Assembly: GCF_022201045.2 (NCBI RefSeq)
Contig: NC_068562.1
Coordinates: 8,228,001-8,292,000 of the forward strand
Direction: 5' to 3'
Length of the DNA stretch: 64,000 nt
Source: Citrus sinensis
Taxonomy: Eukaryota; Streptophyta; Magnoliopsida; Sapindales; Rutaceae
This document shows, one piece after another, positions 1 through 12,252 of the stretch (the stretch's first letter is position 1; each line of letters starts with the position of its first letter). The position numbers and the translations under genes were made by a program. Below the pieces are notes generated by a model, which made no database searches, was not told where the DNA came from, and saw only the letters and a program-made list of their open reading frames with translations.

Positions 1-216
1 TAGATGATTCTCTTGTCTTCATGGACCATTTTGGGCTCAAGTTTTTCTTTTAGCAATTTCAAGGGATAAAATATCAATGTCATGTAATTGTTATGTGGCA
101 TATAATGTAAATAATTGGATAAAACGGAACTGTGTTCTTGATTTCGTGATTTATCTTTGTAATTGATTCTGATTGCCTAAGTTTGTTTATTCTTACAATA
201 TAATTTTGCTATGCAG

Positions 217-2336
217 ATCAGAATGAAATTAGTTAATCTGGGGCATGCTCAGAGGTAGGTAGTAATTACCATCTTTCTTACTACATTTGGAGTATGCTGA
301 TATAAGTTGGAAGTCTGCCTGTTCATGGGTTTCCAAAGAGTTCAATTTAAGTTGTGTGATTTTAAATTTTGATTTTGCACTTTTTCTTTATATCTTTGAA
401 CAAATATGCTCACTCTATTCTTAATGTTCTTACAGTGAAGAGACTAAGAAGAAAATTGGGATTGGGGTGCGTATGGGGTGGGAAAAACGCCGAGGAAAGC
501 TGATGGTGCAGGAAAGTTGCTATTTCGAGTGGCAGAACTTGATCGCTGAAGCTGCTAGAAGGGGCCTTGCTGGTGAGGAAGAGTTGCAATGGTATTCTTA
601 TAACATCTTGGATGAACAGCTTAAGAAGGAGTGGTTGGAGAGTGTTGAACGGAGGAAAACAATGCCTAGGACAAAAGGTAGCAAGAGAGCTCCAAAGCCT
701 GCTGAACAAAGAAAGAAGATTGCAGAAGCAATCGCTGCCAAATGGGCCGATCCTGTAAGTGCTTACAGTATTCAGAGCGTGCATTATCAATGTTTTTTTC
801 ACTCTGGGTAAATTTTTGGTGCATGTACCTTTGCAGCATAAGCACATTTCCAGCATGCAAGGGTTGACTTAATAACTAACTGTGAACACAATTTAAGAAA
901 GCCTCAAATAGTAATTTCAAGGAATTCATCAAAAATCATTGAAGAATACAAAAGGGAACCTGTTCTTGTCAAACTTTATTTGGAAAACCTGGGATAAGTT
1001 GAAGGTGTCTATGAATATAACAATTATGTTGAATAGCCGTACTGAAGGAAAAATTTTCAGGATTCATTTGTCCACCGTCATCTTATCTGGTGAAAACAAC
1101 ACACTCACCCAAACATGGGATAGTTTCAAACATAATAAATATGACTTGCGCTCTCTAGAAGTCTTTCTTGAACCCAATTGAAAATACAGTTCATGCTGGC
1201 AAAAATTAATTACCATTTTTCATTTTTTTGACTGGGTAAACAGTTTTATTTTGAATATTCTTTCTTTTTTTTTTGCTTTCCTCTCCTAGGAATACCGTGA
1301 ACGGGTTTGTGCTGGCCTGTCAAAATTTCATGGCGTACCAGTTGGAGTTGAAAGAAAGGCAAAGAGAAAGCCTAGAGCCATTACACAGTCCTCAAAACAA
1401 ACGCCCAAAAAGAAAAAGGAAACTGATACGGACTTTTCTCCTAGGAATGAGCCTAACAAACAAATTGAGAAGTTCAAGTTGCGGAGAAGTAATAGGCCCT
1501 TATATAAGGATCCTTCTGCAGGTTCCAAGCTGGAGATGATAAAAAATATCAGAGCACAAAGATCAGCTACAGAATCTAAGAAAACTGAAGCCATTGAACG
1601 AGCAAGGTTTATTAATTGATCTGTGCCTGCGCTATTTTGTTGCCCAAATGCAAAGTTTTAACCTCTGAGTTTGAAGTTTCAGGGTTATTCTTTTCATCGT
1701 TAATGCTTATATCATATGACATCCTGCTGCAGGTTGTTAATTGCTGAAGCTGAGAAGGCTGCAAAGGCCCTCGGGGTTGCTGCAGTGAAGAGCCCTATTG
1801 CTCGAGCTTCCTTAATTGAAACCAGAAAGCTTATAGCTGAAGCAACTCAAACAATTGAATCCATAGAAACGGGGGAGATCACATCCAATAATGAAAATGA
1901 TGGCTTTCCTTCTGCCATCTCAGCTGAATTAGTTAGTCAAGGAAAGAAGGAAACTGAAGAAACAGAAAATGGAGCTGTGGACCTGCCAGAACATGTAAGA
2001 GTAAATGGAAACCAAACACTAGCATGCGGTAAAGATGAGGATTTCAATTTTGCTAGTTTCACAATACCTGGTAAAATGAATGGTGAGGAAATTCTTTGTG
2101 CGAATTCAAATGGATATAGTTTGCAGACGCTGAATTTGGAGAGTCTAATGATGCAGTCTGATTCAGCAACTCATGTTGGCTATTTGGAACCAAATGGGAC
2201 TAGTGAATACGAAAAGAATCCTCAGCCAAATGGATCAGAAGTTAAGAATATGGAAGTGGAGAAACTTTCTAAACCAGAAACTGTAACTAAAAAATGGGTG
2301 CGTGGGAGGCTCGTTGAAGTGACAGAAGGAGCTTGA
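217..2336 (+). CDS. NUMOD3-motif nuclear-type protein, 3' part
   Basis: Four exons are visible: 217-254, 436-754, 1290-1606 and 1733-2336 (TGA). They join in frame to 425 residues; the 5' end lies left of the window. Short basic repeats of the form SEETKKKIGIGVR and EQRKKIAEAIAAKW resemble NUMOD3, a nuclease-associated modular DNA-binding motif. A Lys/Arg-rich stretch follows (PKKKKE, RKAKRKPR, possible nuclear signals), then an Ala-rich helix (LLIAEAEKAAKALG) and an acidic low-complexity tail. No nuclease domain is visible. Plants carry such stand-alone NUMOD3 proteins; I recall At1g53800 as the likely counterpart, which fits the neighbours. A chromatin or DNA-binding role is inference. The splice borders are clear; the function is not. 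Confidence 0.8.
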
Positions 2337-3148
2337 AGTATTCCTGTTTATAAAACCCAATGAATTTCTGGGATGCTCAGTTTTCATCTCAGCTCTTTGG
2401 GCAGAGTGAACATGGGTGCAGCTATTTTGACCCCAGCAATCTTAGATCGTAGTATTTTTTATTCATGTAATTTATGTAATCGATAGAGCTCTTTAGCTAA
2501 TACTGGCACACTTGCAGCGTTGTTATTGCTCGTAAGCATTGTTGTATCTATCACTAATTTCCTCATTCAATGTTAGACTAGCTACAGTTTCAAAAACTTG
2601 TGGGATGTCAAGAATTGCATCTTCTTAAATGATTTCACTTGCGCAAACTCGGTTTGACTTGTGAATGAAGTTCAGCCTGGGATTAGCAGAAGTCAAGACT
2701 CGTTTGTTTTAGAGTTTTCTGAGTAAAAGACATTTAACGGGTTTTTAAAATACAATTTGATAGCAAGGATCTATATAAAGTAAAACCAAAACTATGCCCT
2801 TCATTGTAATAATTTAAAAGATTAGGGATTCTGATGCTATTAACTACCGGGAATTTATCATTAATGGTTTGTCCAATACCAGCGATCCACGCGGGCGGTG
2901 AGAGTCGAGTCGGGCCAATTCCGAGTTCGGTAAGCAGCTAACGGGTCATTATCGAGTGGATCCACCGACCGACGTTCATTTTTCATTTATTTTTAATTTT
3001 TTAATTTTTCTTTTCTCCCACTCACTAACCAGTAAGTAGCCACCTCTTCAGATCTCCGATTCCAATCTCTAACCGACAACCACCGCAGAAAGAACATTAC
3101 AAATATAGCCGTGCCGAATTGAAGCCCTCTCCCACAGATATCAACAAA
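2337..3148. other. Intergenic spacer: 3' UTR of first gene and promoter/5' UTR of next
   Basis: No coding potential. The first ~250 bp are probably the 3' UTR of the NUMOD3 gene. From about 2870 the composition becomes richer in C/G (ccacgcgggcggtgagag), and a CT-rich leader precedes the ATG at 3149, so the promoter and 5' UTR of the fucosyltransferase-family gene lie here. Confidence 0.5.
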
Positions 3149-5440
3149 ATGGAGAGAGATTCATCGGACGACGACGACGATCGCGAGACTTTGATACATC
3201 AAAACGACACCAAACACGGCAACCACCGACTCCCAACCTCCGACAACAACGAAGACGAAGAACACAACCGACGCCATTCCACATTCCACATTGACGACTT
3301 CCCTAACGCCCCCCCAATCCGACGTCGTTTCACCTTCGACTTCAAAAAACTCAACAACAAAAGGTACCTCTTTGCTCTCTCCCTCCCTCTCTTAATCATC
3401 CTCCTTTACTTCTCCGTCAATCTACGTAGTCTCTTCTCTGGAAATTACGTCAACTTCAGATTTGACTCCCTCGCCGACCGCATGCGCGAGTCTGAGCTAC
3501 GCGCCTTATCTTTGCTTAAACAGCAGCAATCGCACCTCCTCTCTTTATGGAACCAATCATTTGTTAATAACAGCTACGGCAACAACACTAATAATCCATT
3601 CTTCCAAGAAGCTAAGTCTGTGCTGCTTAATCAGATTTCATTGAATAGGCAAATCGAGCAGATTCTATTGTCGCCGCATAAAGTTTCGAACTTTACTCCG
3701 AACGACGCCGTTTGGGGCCTCGAAAGCTGTAGAAAGATTGATTCAATCATTCCAAACAAAAGAACAGTTGAATGGAAACCCAAATCGGATAAGTTCTTGT
3801 TTGCCATTTGTTTGTCTGGCCAAATGTCGAATCATTTGATTTGCTTAGAAAAGCATATGTTTTTAGCTGCTTTGTTGAATCGTGTGTTGGTGATTCCAAG
3901 TTCTAAGTTTGATTATCAGTACAGTAGAGTGTTAGATATTGAACATATTAATGATTGTTTGGGTAGAAAAGTAGTGGTGTCATTTGAAAATTTTATGGAA
4001 ATGAAGAAGAATCATGCCCACATTGATAGGTTTCTATGTTATTTCGGGCTGCCTCAGCCATGTTTTGTTGATGATGAACATATAAAAAAGTTGAAGCAGT
4101 TGGGTATATCTATGGGGAAAACTGAAACCGTTTGGAAGAATGAGGATACAAGGAAGCCGAGTAAAAGAACTGTTCAAGATATTGAGGGAAAGTTTAAGAC
4201 CGATGATGATGTCATTGCTGTTGGAGATTTGTTTTATGCTGATGTTGAACGTGATTGGGTTATGCAACCGGGTGGTCCTATTAATCACAGGTGTAAGACT
4301 TTGATTGAACCTAGTAGACTTATTATGGTTACCGCTCAGCGCTTTGTCCAGACCTTCTTGGGGAGTAATTTCATTGCTCTTCATTTCCGACGCCATGGTT
4401 TTTTGAAGTTCTGGTATGTTTTTTTTATTTTGTTTTTTCAAAATTTGTTCGCTGTAGTTTCTAGTTAACTGCTGAGAAAATGAAATGCAAGCTAAAATGT
4501 TGATTCTTGGTTATTTTGACAGCAATGCTAAAAAGCCTAGTTGCTTTTACCCTATCCCTCAAGCTGCGGATTGCATCACTCGGTTGGCTGAGAGGGCCAA
4601 GGCTCCAGTTATATATCTTTCCACAGATGCAGCGGAGAGTGAAACTAGTTTGCTGCAGTCACTAGTTGTGTTGAATGGCAAGACTATAGCACTTGTTAAG
4701 CGACCTCCTCGTAATTCAGCAGAAAAGTGGGATTCTTTATTGTATAGACATCATCTCGAGGATGACTCTCAGGTGAAACTATACTGCCAGACTTTCTCTA
4801 AGTGGCTTGGGTGTGGGGATTCTTACTGATTGAATTTACTTTCAATTCCTTTTTAATTATTTTTTAACTAATATTCCCAAAGTTGTATCTGGTCAAAAGA
4901 ACACGCATTGAGTTTATTTTCCCTTGTATTTGTTCTACTGCAAAGGTATTCTTGAGGTGAGGATTGGCTTTGGTGGTTCCTCCCCTTGCCATCCTTTTTC
5001 TATGAAATAAGAGATGCATTGTAGGTTTATAATTTTCAGTTGAATGCTGAGCATTCATTTTTCCCGCTTGTGGATTAAGTCCAAGAAATCTTCTATGGGT
5101 TGGGCCATCTCTTTGAAAATTTACCGAATAATTTGATATTTGCAAATTGCAGTTATGTTAGTCCTCGAATGCCTCTTAATAAGTTTCTCAATTAATCTTT
5201 CACGAGTTTTTTTGGCTTGATTCACTTGTATTGACATGTATTCCTCGAATTTTTCAATTGAAGGTGGAAGCTATGCTTGATAAGACGATCTGTGCCATGT
5301 CTAATGTGTTTATTGGAGCTTCTGGATCTACTTTCACAGAGGATATCATGCGGCTACGGAAGGACTGGGGATCAACCTCCTTGTGTGATGAGTACCTTTG
5401 CCAAGGTGAAGAGCCGAACTTTATAGCAGAGGATGAATAA
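3149..5440 (+). CDS. O-fucosyltransferase family protein (GT65/68-type, Golgi type II membrane)
   Basis: Exons 3149-4413, 4523-4772 and 5264-5440 join to 563 aa. The start is the ATG at 3149; an in-frame upstream TTG at 3119 has no support. Layout: an acidic cytosolic N-tail (residues 1-60), a single membrane anchor (about 74-92, LFALSLPLLIILLYFSV), a stem, then the plant O-FucT domain. Recognisable motifs are FAICLSGQMSNHL, ALHFRRHG near residue 415 (nucleotide-sugar binding loop with the conserved Arg), YLSTDAAESE, and a C-terminal GSTFTEDIMRLRKDWG. The family is predicted to transfer fucose from GDP-fucose to protein or pectic acceptors in the Golgi; the substrate of this member is unknown. 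Synteny suggests At1g53770 as counterpart. Both introns are GT-AG and all phases agree. Confidence 0.9.
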
Positions 5441-7141
5441 AGATACAGATTTTCACCATCTGCATCTTAGTTCAAAGGGCAGAGGAATTTGTAACATGAA
5501 CTGTTGTAGTGTATGATAATAGGTTGGTAGTCTTAAATTTTGTTTCACTTATTTTATTGTATGATAATGTCATATAGAGTGTCACTTCTATTTTTTAGAT
5601 TATTTCATTTGTCAGCCAGTGTTTAGAGAATGGTTCTTGCGTCACACACTTGTTACTTGTGAATTTGGTCTCTTACTCAACACATTATTTTGTATCTCTT
5701 GGAAATAATATCTCTGTATTTTGGCTTTCCACCCATGATTATTGATGCAGCAAATGTAGAAGACTTGGCTGGTTTCTTTTTCAAATTTTTTTTTTCGTCT
5801 GTAAGAATTTGAGAAGGATCTAATTTGTTACACGTGTAAAATATGAATTAGAACATTTCACCACTTTTGCTGGACATCAATTTGCAGACCGGTGGGCTAG
5901 CGGGGATGATAATATCTTGGATGCTTCCACTAATCATTATTAGCAGATTCTTATTGACTATTTGCAGAATATATTAAAATAGTTAAATTGTTTAGTAAAT
6001 ATTTAATTTATTAAATAATTTTTTCTTAGAATTAACAGAATTATCTGTTAAAAATTACAATAAATTTTATGCATGCCTATAACAGCTTCACATAACACTC
6101 AACAGAAAATCCCTGATGTGTAGCCTCCCTCGAACTTGTTATTTTTTGTAAATCAAATAACTTACATCACTAGTTAACACTTAATTATTATTTCAACTAA
6201 ATGACTTGTAGTCCGCAGGTGCTACTGAATGAGTGGGAATTGCTGAATCATAATCTAAATATGCCACATGACTCAGCTGAGTCAGCTCACACTCAACAGT
6301 CAGTAGATGTAAGCTAATAAGCCCTCTCTAATTTTTTTAGGGAAATGTGATACCGGTTGATACAATTATTAGGCGGTTTTATAATTTTTTCCACTGGAGA
6401 GCCCAACGTTAATACCTCACCTAGATATAAATGAAAAATAAAAAAATAATGTTAAATAAAAAAAAAGTAATGTTAAAGATTTTAATATTTAAATAGTTAT
6501 CAATGGGCCTTTAGTCCAATGAGAGATGTATATCAAAATTATATCAGATGTATATTAAAATTATATCAGATTGTAAGTGTTTTAGTTATACGATTATAAA
6601 TATTGTAAGTGTAATGTCTGATGTAATATCAGTAATAATTTATGTATATCAAAACTATATCAGAACTCTAAAAAAAAATATTTAAGTAGTTTGAATATTC
6701 ATATTTTTTATGGTACATTAATAAATAAGTGATACATAACAAAATCCTATCTCAAGCTTTATTACATAACAAAATCCTATCCCAAGCTTTATTTGATTTA
6801 GGCAAATCTCAGGAGTAGTTTGTATGATAATTCAAATTTTAGAGTAATCCATTAAAGTATTAGTAACTTTTTTTTTCCTTTTTTACCCCTTGGTGGAGTG
6901 GAGTTTAGGTAAGATTTTAAGGAGGGTTTACAGTAATACAGTTTACTAGTGGGAGAATATGGTGTCTCAATTTTGTTAAGGCCGCCGCTTCAGGCTCTTC
7001 CTTTCCCATTTACTTTCCTTCATTTGTCAAAAGATCATTGTCATTTCGTTTCAGAATATCCGCACAAATAAAAAAGCATAAACGAAAAACTGGAACATAT
7101 AAAAAGAATTTTAAAAGAGTGCAAGAAAATACGGGAAAGTG
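5441..7141. other. AT-rich intergenic region with short tandem repeats
   Basis: No gene is seen. It holds the 3' UTR of the fucosyltransferase-family gene (to about 5750), then AT-rich DNA. Two small tandem repeats are visible: a ~20 bp unit (atcaaaattatatcagatgt) around 6530-6580, and a 30-bp unit duplicated head to tail at 6733-6792. The last ~200 bp are presumably the promoter of the next gene. Confidence 0.5.
6733..6792. repeat. 30-bp tandem duplication
   Basis: Two adjacent 30-bp copies, 6733-6762 and 6763-6792, start with tacataacaaaatcctatc and differ at one base, consistent with replication slippage. Confidence 0.85.
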
Positions 7142-10007
7142 ATGAGAGCGAGATTGGTTGTGTTCCCAGTTAAAGGCAGAAACTGGTGCTTTAGCAGATC
7201 CATAGACCCATTATCACCTGAAACGGCGTCGTCCTGTAACACTCCGACAACTCTCAAACAACTATGGCACAAACTCACTTCTTCCGAGCAACACAACTCC
7301 AACAATGTCGAACTTGTCGTAGATTTCGTTTCTCATAAGGTTTCTATCTGAAAGTTTTAATCTTCGTTTCTTATTTTGTACATTTCATTCAAATGCTCAT
7401 CTGGGTTTGTTTCTTAATAGATGAATAACGCGTGGATTGGCCTGGAGAAGGCGCCTCAGGGGTCAATGAAGAATAAGATTCATGGGTATTTTCCGAAGTT
7501 CTTTTTTTATCTTTTTTTTTTTTGGTTGGTGGTGTTTGTAATTGGGGTTGTTGTTGCTGTAGATTGGGATTGAAGTTATTGTCAGGGGTAAAGCCGTCTG
7601 AGATGTTCTTGAAATCCATATCCAAGGAGGTTTCGCAAGTCGAAGTTACTTACCCTTCAAGGTCCTTTCTCTGTTTTAACTTCTTTAGTGTGAAAATGAG
7701 GTTCATAAATGAGATGAAAGTATTCAATCTAAGAGGCTCAGTTGTAGCATTAGTTGTTAGCATGTTGTAATTATAAGGTTTATTATTATATTATTGTTTT
7801 CTCTTATCATATTTCTGTCAACTATGCTCTTTTATATTCCTGCTCAGACATCAATCATTTAGCTGAATATATCATGGTAATCCTGTTATCTTTCTCCTGG
7901 TTAGGACAATGCTATTCTCTTATAATTTTGATTGTATTCAGCTGATGCATTCATCCTTATTCCAATAGGATGGCATATTTGCCACACAGCTACTTTCTCT
8001 AAGAAGGGATGTGAATGAAGAATGTGATCTAGGATTAGAATTCTAATTGTTTTCTAAGTTCCTTTTTGTGTCTTCATATTAATTTTTCATAATATCACAG
8101 TTTAAATGCCCGCCTGGTTCGCCGAAGGTTACGACATATTGCCATGAGGTAATCTTTTCCCCCTTTTTTTAAACTTTGTCATATTGTCAATAATTAGAGG
8201 GTATTACAATTCTATATTCTGCTGTGGCCTCAAATGCCCAAAATATCTTAATGATGCCTAAATCCTTCAACATTTTAAAAAAGTTGTTCTCTAGGCTATG
8301 TTTGATAGTTTTTGAACTTTCTCAATAGATTGTGCATCTTTTGGACAGAAATAATTTAATTTTGAATAAGTAGGACAAAAGAATGTAGTATCTGATGCAT
8401 AACTGAAGTACTGAACATTACTGAGAGAAATGTTTCGGAGAGCACATGTGTCCTTTATGGGATTGACATAAAGAATAGAAATTCAGATGAATATGGTAAT
8501 TAGAAAGTGCAAAGCTTTAGGTTTTAACAATGAAATCAAGACCCTTGTCAGTAAAGATTTCTTTTACCTAATTGATATCTTTACAACTAGAAGCATGTAG
8601 TTTTACTTCTTGAAGCTAAGAGCTTTGAAGTTCTATGTGTTGATTGCTCCTTAAGGCGTGGCTGAGTGGTTTTCGAGCAGTTTTATTTGGCTGGCCAGCT
8701 GGGTTTGAATCTCGGGGGATGTAAGGGGCTAAAAAAATGAATTTGGGCTTTGCCCCATACCTTACCATCTAAAATTGGGAAAAAAAAAAGGTTCTAGGTA
8801 TTGATTATTTAGACTATGTCAGCTTTATTTAAATCAGCAATATCTATCTCAGACTCGGTGCTTTCTCATTATGCTTTCTCATTATCAGGGGTACCATTCT
8901 CCACAACAAATACTTATACGGTTCTGTTTCTTTGCTTCCATTGACATTTGTGTTTTCTGTAAGTATATGTTAGTTTCAGATTTTATACAATTAATTCTGT
9001 TTACATACTGGATTTGAATTTAAATTTTGATTATAACTAAGTGATATTACACAAGATTTTGGGATCATATCACTGTGAAAACAGATTAGGGCAATGGTGT
9101 GAAATATGTTTCCTTAAAAAAAAAAAAAAAAAAAGTGGAGGGAATGAAAGGAATGAAGCTATATTTTTTAATTTCACACAACCTTATTGTGCATATTATT
9201 AATGCTTTGTCTACTACATCCTTGTTATCTTTGGTATATAGGTTTTGCCTCTGCCCAACGTACCATTCTTTTGGATCTTGTATCGTACTTACTCACATTG
9301 GCGAGCTCTCCAGGTGTGGTTGACATTCTGAACACAACTAAAACTTTGGGTTAACTTGCAAAGATGAGTCTCGAAGTTAGATGTATTTATCTTCTACTGT
9401 ATAACAAATATGTAGCTCCCTACTGGCTTCTGCATAAGATGATGACATTTATTCATTATTTATTCACTTTGATATGGGGTCCCACTCCTTTTATGCGTTG
9501 CATGAATCCAGTTCTCTTATCTACTCTTTTCCCTTAGATAATTACTTTACTATTGCAGGGAAGTGAGAAGCTCCTTCAGTTAGTCTCAAATGATTCACAT
9601 ACCCAGAACTTTGGTTTTTCTAATGTGAAGGGGAGTGAAGCTGAGCATAATAACTCTGAGTATGAAACCAGCAATTTGCAAGGTGTTCCATCGGTAAGTG
9701 CTTTTGTGCTTGTGGAAATTTACATAACAAATTGTATGTCTCAAAAATCACTCTGTTTAAGGGCACAGTGTGTATTACTTCTGGCTGCTAGCTAGGCATG
9801 GCTCTCTGTCTTTTCTTACAATTGCAGGTTTTTTAACTTTTTTATTTTTTTTATCAATAGATCCTGGTCCCATCTGGAGAACTCGAGGAGCTTATTCACA
9901 GTGGAGGCAAAACTGATGATGGTCTCAGTAAATGTGCTATTTTAAACATCTGCACAATCTATAAGTTGAGCCCTATTGATGTTTTAAAGTATAGGAATTC
10001 AATGTAG
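7142..10007 (+). CDS. Mitochondrial K+-H+ exchange-related protein (Mit_KHE1 family)
   Basis: Eight exons: 7142-7339, 7421-7485, 7563-7661, 8101-8148, 8889-8958, 9242-9313, 9559-9693 and 9861-10007. They join to 277 aa. ATG 7142 is preferred over the in-frame GTG at 7139. The N-terminus is rich in Arg and Ser and poor in acids, as in a mitochondrial presequence. The conserved core includes GLGLKLLSGVKPSE, NARLVRRRLRHIAMRGTILH and a hydrophobic segment (about 146-175, SLLPLTFVFSVLPLPNVPFFW) ending in YRTYSHWRALQGSEKL. The yeast relative is needed for mitochondrial K+/H+ exchange; the plant role is untested as far as I know. Position between the O-FucT and RPT1 genes fits At1g53760. A SINE (8646-8790) lies in intron 4. 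Confidence 0.88.
8630..8806 (+). mobile_element. tRNA-derived SINE with 16-bp target duplication, in intron 4
   Basis: The insert 8646-8790 starts with a tRNA-like head: A-box-like tggctgagtggtt at about 8658 and B-box-like gggtttgaatctc at about 8700. It ends in an A-run (8781-8789). The flanks 8630-8645 (gttctatgtgttgatt) and 8791-8806 (gttctaggtattgatt) match at 14 of 16 positions, the expected target-site duplication. The 3' part (ggctttgccccataccttacc) is not tRNA-like. The family name is not known to me. Confidence 0.75.
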
Positions 10008-10619
10008 TCGAATTTATTTTGTATCTTCCATCTAGAATGCAACTTGTATAATTACTTAGCAGACATTCTGATGAAAATATTTTCTTTCTTCATTCTTTTT
10101 TGAAGTGTTCAATAACTAGGTATATGCTACTTTTTTTTTTTTTAATGTTTTTGTACTTGACACAGATCCTTCTTGGCAAGTATTACGGTCAGAATCATTG
10201 TTTTTCGTTATTTATGAATCTTTACCAAACGTCAAGAATTTGTTTTTAGTGGGTGGATTTAGAACAATCTATTAATGATGGGAGTTATAAATCCTCATTT
10301 TTTCTTGTTCAGGAATTCTCTTATCAAATTGCTTTGAGTAATGAGTATTGTTGTCACGCGAATGAATTCTATTACAAGTACGACGCTATTTCAGATTCCA
10401 GAATCATTTGTTTTGCTTGTGCAGTCTAATACGAGAGGTCTGATCACTGAGGAGAGCATGCAACTTATCAAAAATTAACTTACCAGATGTTCAAACTTGA
10501 TTCCTTTGATAAAAACTGGACAACGATTAATAGCAACTCACATGTTTTTGTTTTCCAACAAACAATCACTAATAGCAACAAAATAATCAACAAGCCTTAA
10601 GATGCGATGCTATGGCCAA

Positions 10620-10875
10620 TGGGCTTGGCGGTCGGCACAACCTATTTTGAGTGCACCTTGTGTCCTTGAATGCATGGGCTCCAATCTAGCAACGTTGAAA
10701 CTCAATTCTCCTCTCAATAAAAACGGAGTAAAATTATAGAATATATATTCGGGTTGTGCCATAGGGATAATCTCTTGAGTGCATGGGTTTAAATCCCAAT
10801 AATGGTTAGAACTCAATTCTCCTCCCAATAAAATCAGACAGGGGTAAAATTATAGAACATATATTTGGGTCGTGC
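10620..10875. repeat. Dimeric ~125-bp repeat, possible SINE dimer
   Basis: Two diverged copies in the same orientation (about 10620-10750 and 10752-10875) share the blocks gcatggg, actcaattctcct, caataaaa, gtaaaattatagaa and atatat.tggg.gtgcc. The second copy has a B-box-like gggtttaaatccc. No clear target duplication was found, so the SINE identity is only suggested. Confidence 0.5.
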
Positions 10876-11002
10876 CATAAGAATAATCCTGATTGATTCA
10901 AGGATAATCCCGATAGATTTTTAATTATAAATATCAATAGAATTATGATTTTAGTATATCAATGTATTAAAAAATGCTATGCTATGAATGTTGAAAGAGC
11001 TA

Positions 11003-11250
11003 TGGAGATGCTAATTAAAAGTAGCGTCGATGAGAAAAAGACAGTGTAGAGAAAACACAACATCCTCCTGTACGGCTCTGAAGCATTGTCGAGTGAAACA
11101 ATCTAAAATTTCCAGATAGAAAATCATAAATAAGTGCTAACTAAAAAGTAGTGTTGATGAGAAAAAAGATAGTGTAAAAAAAAAACACAACATCCTCCTA
11201 CGGCTCTAAAACACTGCTTGGTAACACAATCCAAAATACCCAAATAGAGG
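11003..11250. repeat. Imperfect ~130-bp tandem duplication
   Basis: Copies at about 11003-11125 and 11136-11250 share aagtag.gt.gatgagaaaaa, agtgtaga/aaaa, acacaacatcctcct and acggctct.aa.cact. They are diverged by point changes and small indels, so this is an old local duplication. Confidence 0.6.
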
Positions 11251-11755
11251 ACAAGAAATAAATCAAACCAGAGAGAATTGTTTCAACAGGAGATTGTAGA
11301 TCACTGTGTCAATGGCCATGGCACAAAGGATTGCCCAAGTTGAGCCAATCTTAGTGCCATAACCATTGACATAGTTCAACAACCTCAAAAAAAATTCTTA
11401 GATTTTACTTTTGAGGACGGAGGACCAAGACCCTCTATTTTATTGTCAAGTGGCAATGTGGCATAAGTTTTATTTTTTTATTTTTTAAGGAAAAAAAAAG
11501 GAAACCAATTAGATAGCAGCAGTTGTTGAATCATGCGTGTTTGATTGATGAATGCCCCCAGCCATGCAGCCTGCCTGTGTGAACGAACAAAATGAAGAGG
11601 CATAAATAAAGTGCCCGTAGCAAATATCATTTTCAATGCGCCAATGTGTTCTTGAGCCAATGCGGATTTCAAATTAAGTCCTCTAGATCAACAAATTTTA
11701 TAAAATCAATGTTAATTGGTTTTGATCATCACTGCTAATTAGAGTAACTAAAGTT

Positions 11756-12160
11756 TGGGCGGGATCGGGAATTGGATTGATCTTGCACTCAAGTCTGAAG
11801 GTGAAGCATAAAAACGTTTCTGCAGCGGGGAACCAGTAGGCAGTATTTATTCTATAAAACGCGGCGAATTCATTGTTTTCCCAAGAAACGGATAAGAAAA
11901 CGCGTTTTTGCGTTTTTTCGGCGTCTTTTAGGCCCAATTCCAAATTAGTTAGTTTTTTTTCAGTTACGGGAGCCAAAAATTGGCTCAATCCCAAACCGTA
12001 GTAGGCCTGAACCCAATCCCAATTTGGGCCGCTCAGTATAAATCCGGCCCACGCATCTCTCCAACTCCCAAGCATAAGCGAAATAAAAATATATAAATGT
12101 AAATTATTATCTATGAAGGAATCCTTTTAATTTAATAAACATTATTACTCTATAAATATC
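11756..12160 (+). promoter_or_regulatory. RPT1 promoter with TGGGC elements and TATA box
   Basis: TGGGC/GCCCA cores occur at 11756 (tgggc), 11931 (ggccca), 12025 (tgggcc) and 12046 (ggccca). A TATA-like ctataaatatc lies at about 12150, roughly 100 bp before the ATG. TGGGC is the core of the reported proteasome-related cis-element bound by stress-responsive NAC factors in Arabidopsis, and also of site II/TCP elements. Assignment rests on motif and position only. Confidence 0.45.
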
Positions 12161-12252
12161 AACCTACTAAGCCGAAAAATTTTTGCACTTTTATTTCTCC
12201 GCAAGCAATCTTAAATCTTCAGTCTTCCAAGCTAGCAAAGGAAAGCAAAGCC

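Larger units (their letters stand above)
10008..11755. other. Intergenic region with repeated elements, no gene
   Basis: The 3' UTR of the K+/H+ exchange-related gene is followed by repeat-derived DNA: a dimeric element near 10620-10880, a repeat also found near 26310 (10880-10960), and an imperfect ~130 bp duplication (11003-11250). A short antisense stretch near 11290-11390 reads open but has no start or partner exon. No supported gene. Confidence 0.5.

Noticed and set aside
3119..3148. Upstream TTG start for the O-fucosyltransferase-family gene
   Set aside because: Nuclear genes rarely use TTG; the ATG at 3149 gives the normal acidic N-tail.
8646..8720. Possible tRNA gene (A- and B-box-like motifs)
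   Set aside because: It cannot be folded into an acceptor stem, has an A-tail and a target duplication; it is a SINE head.
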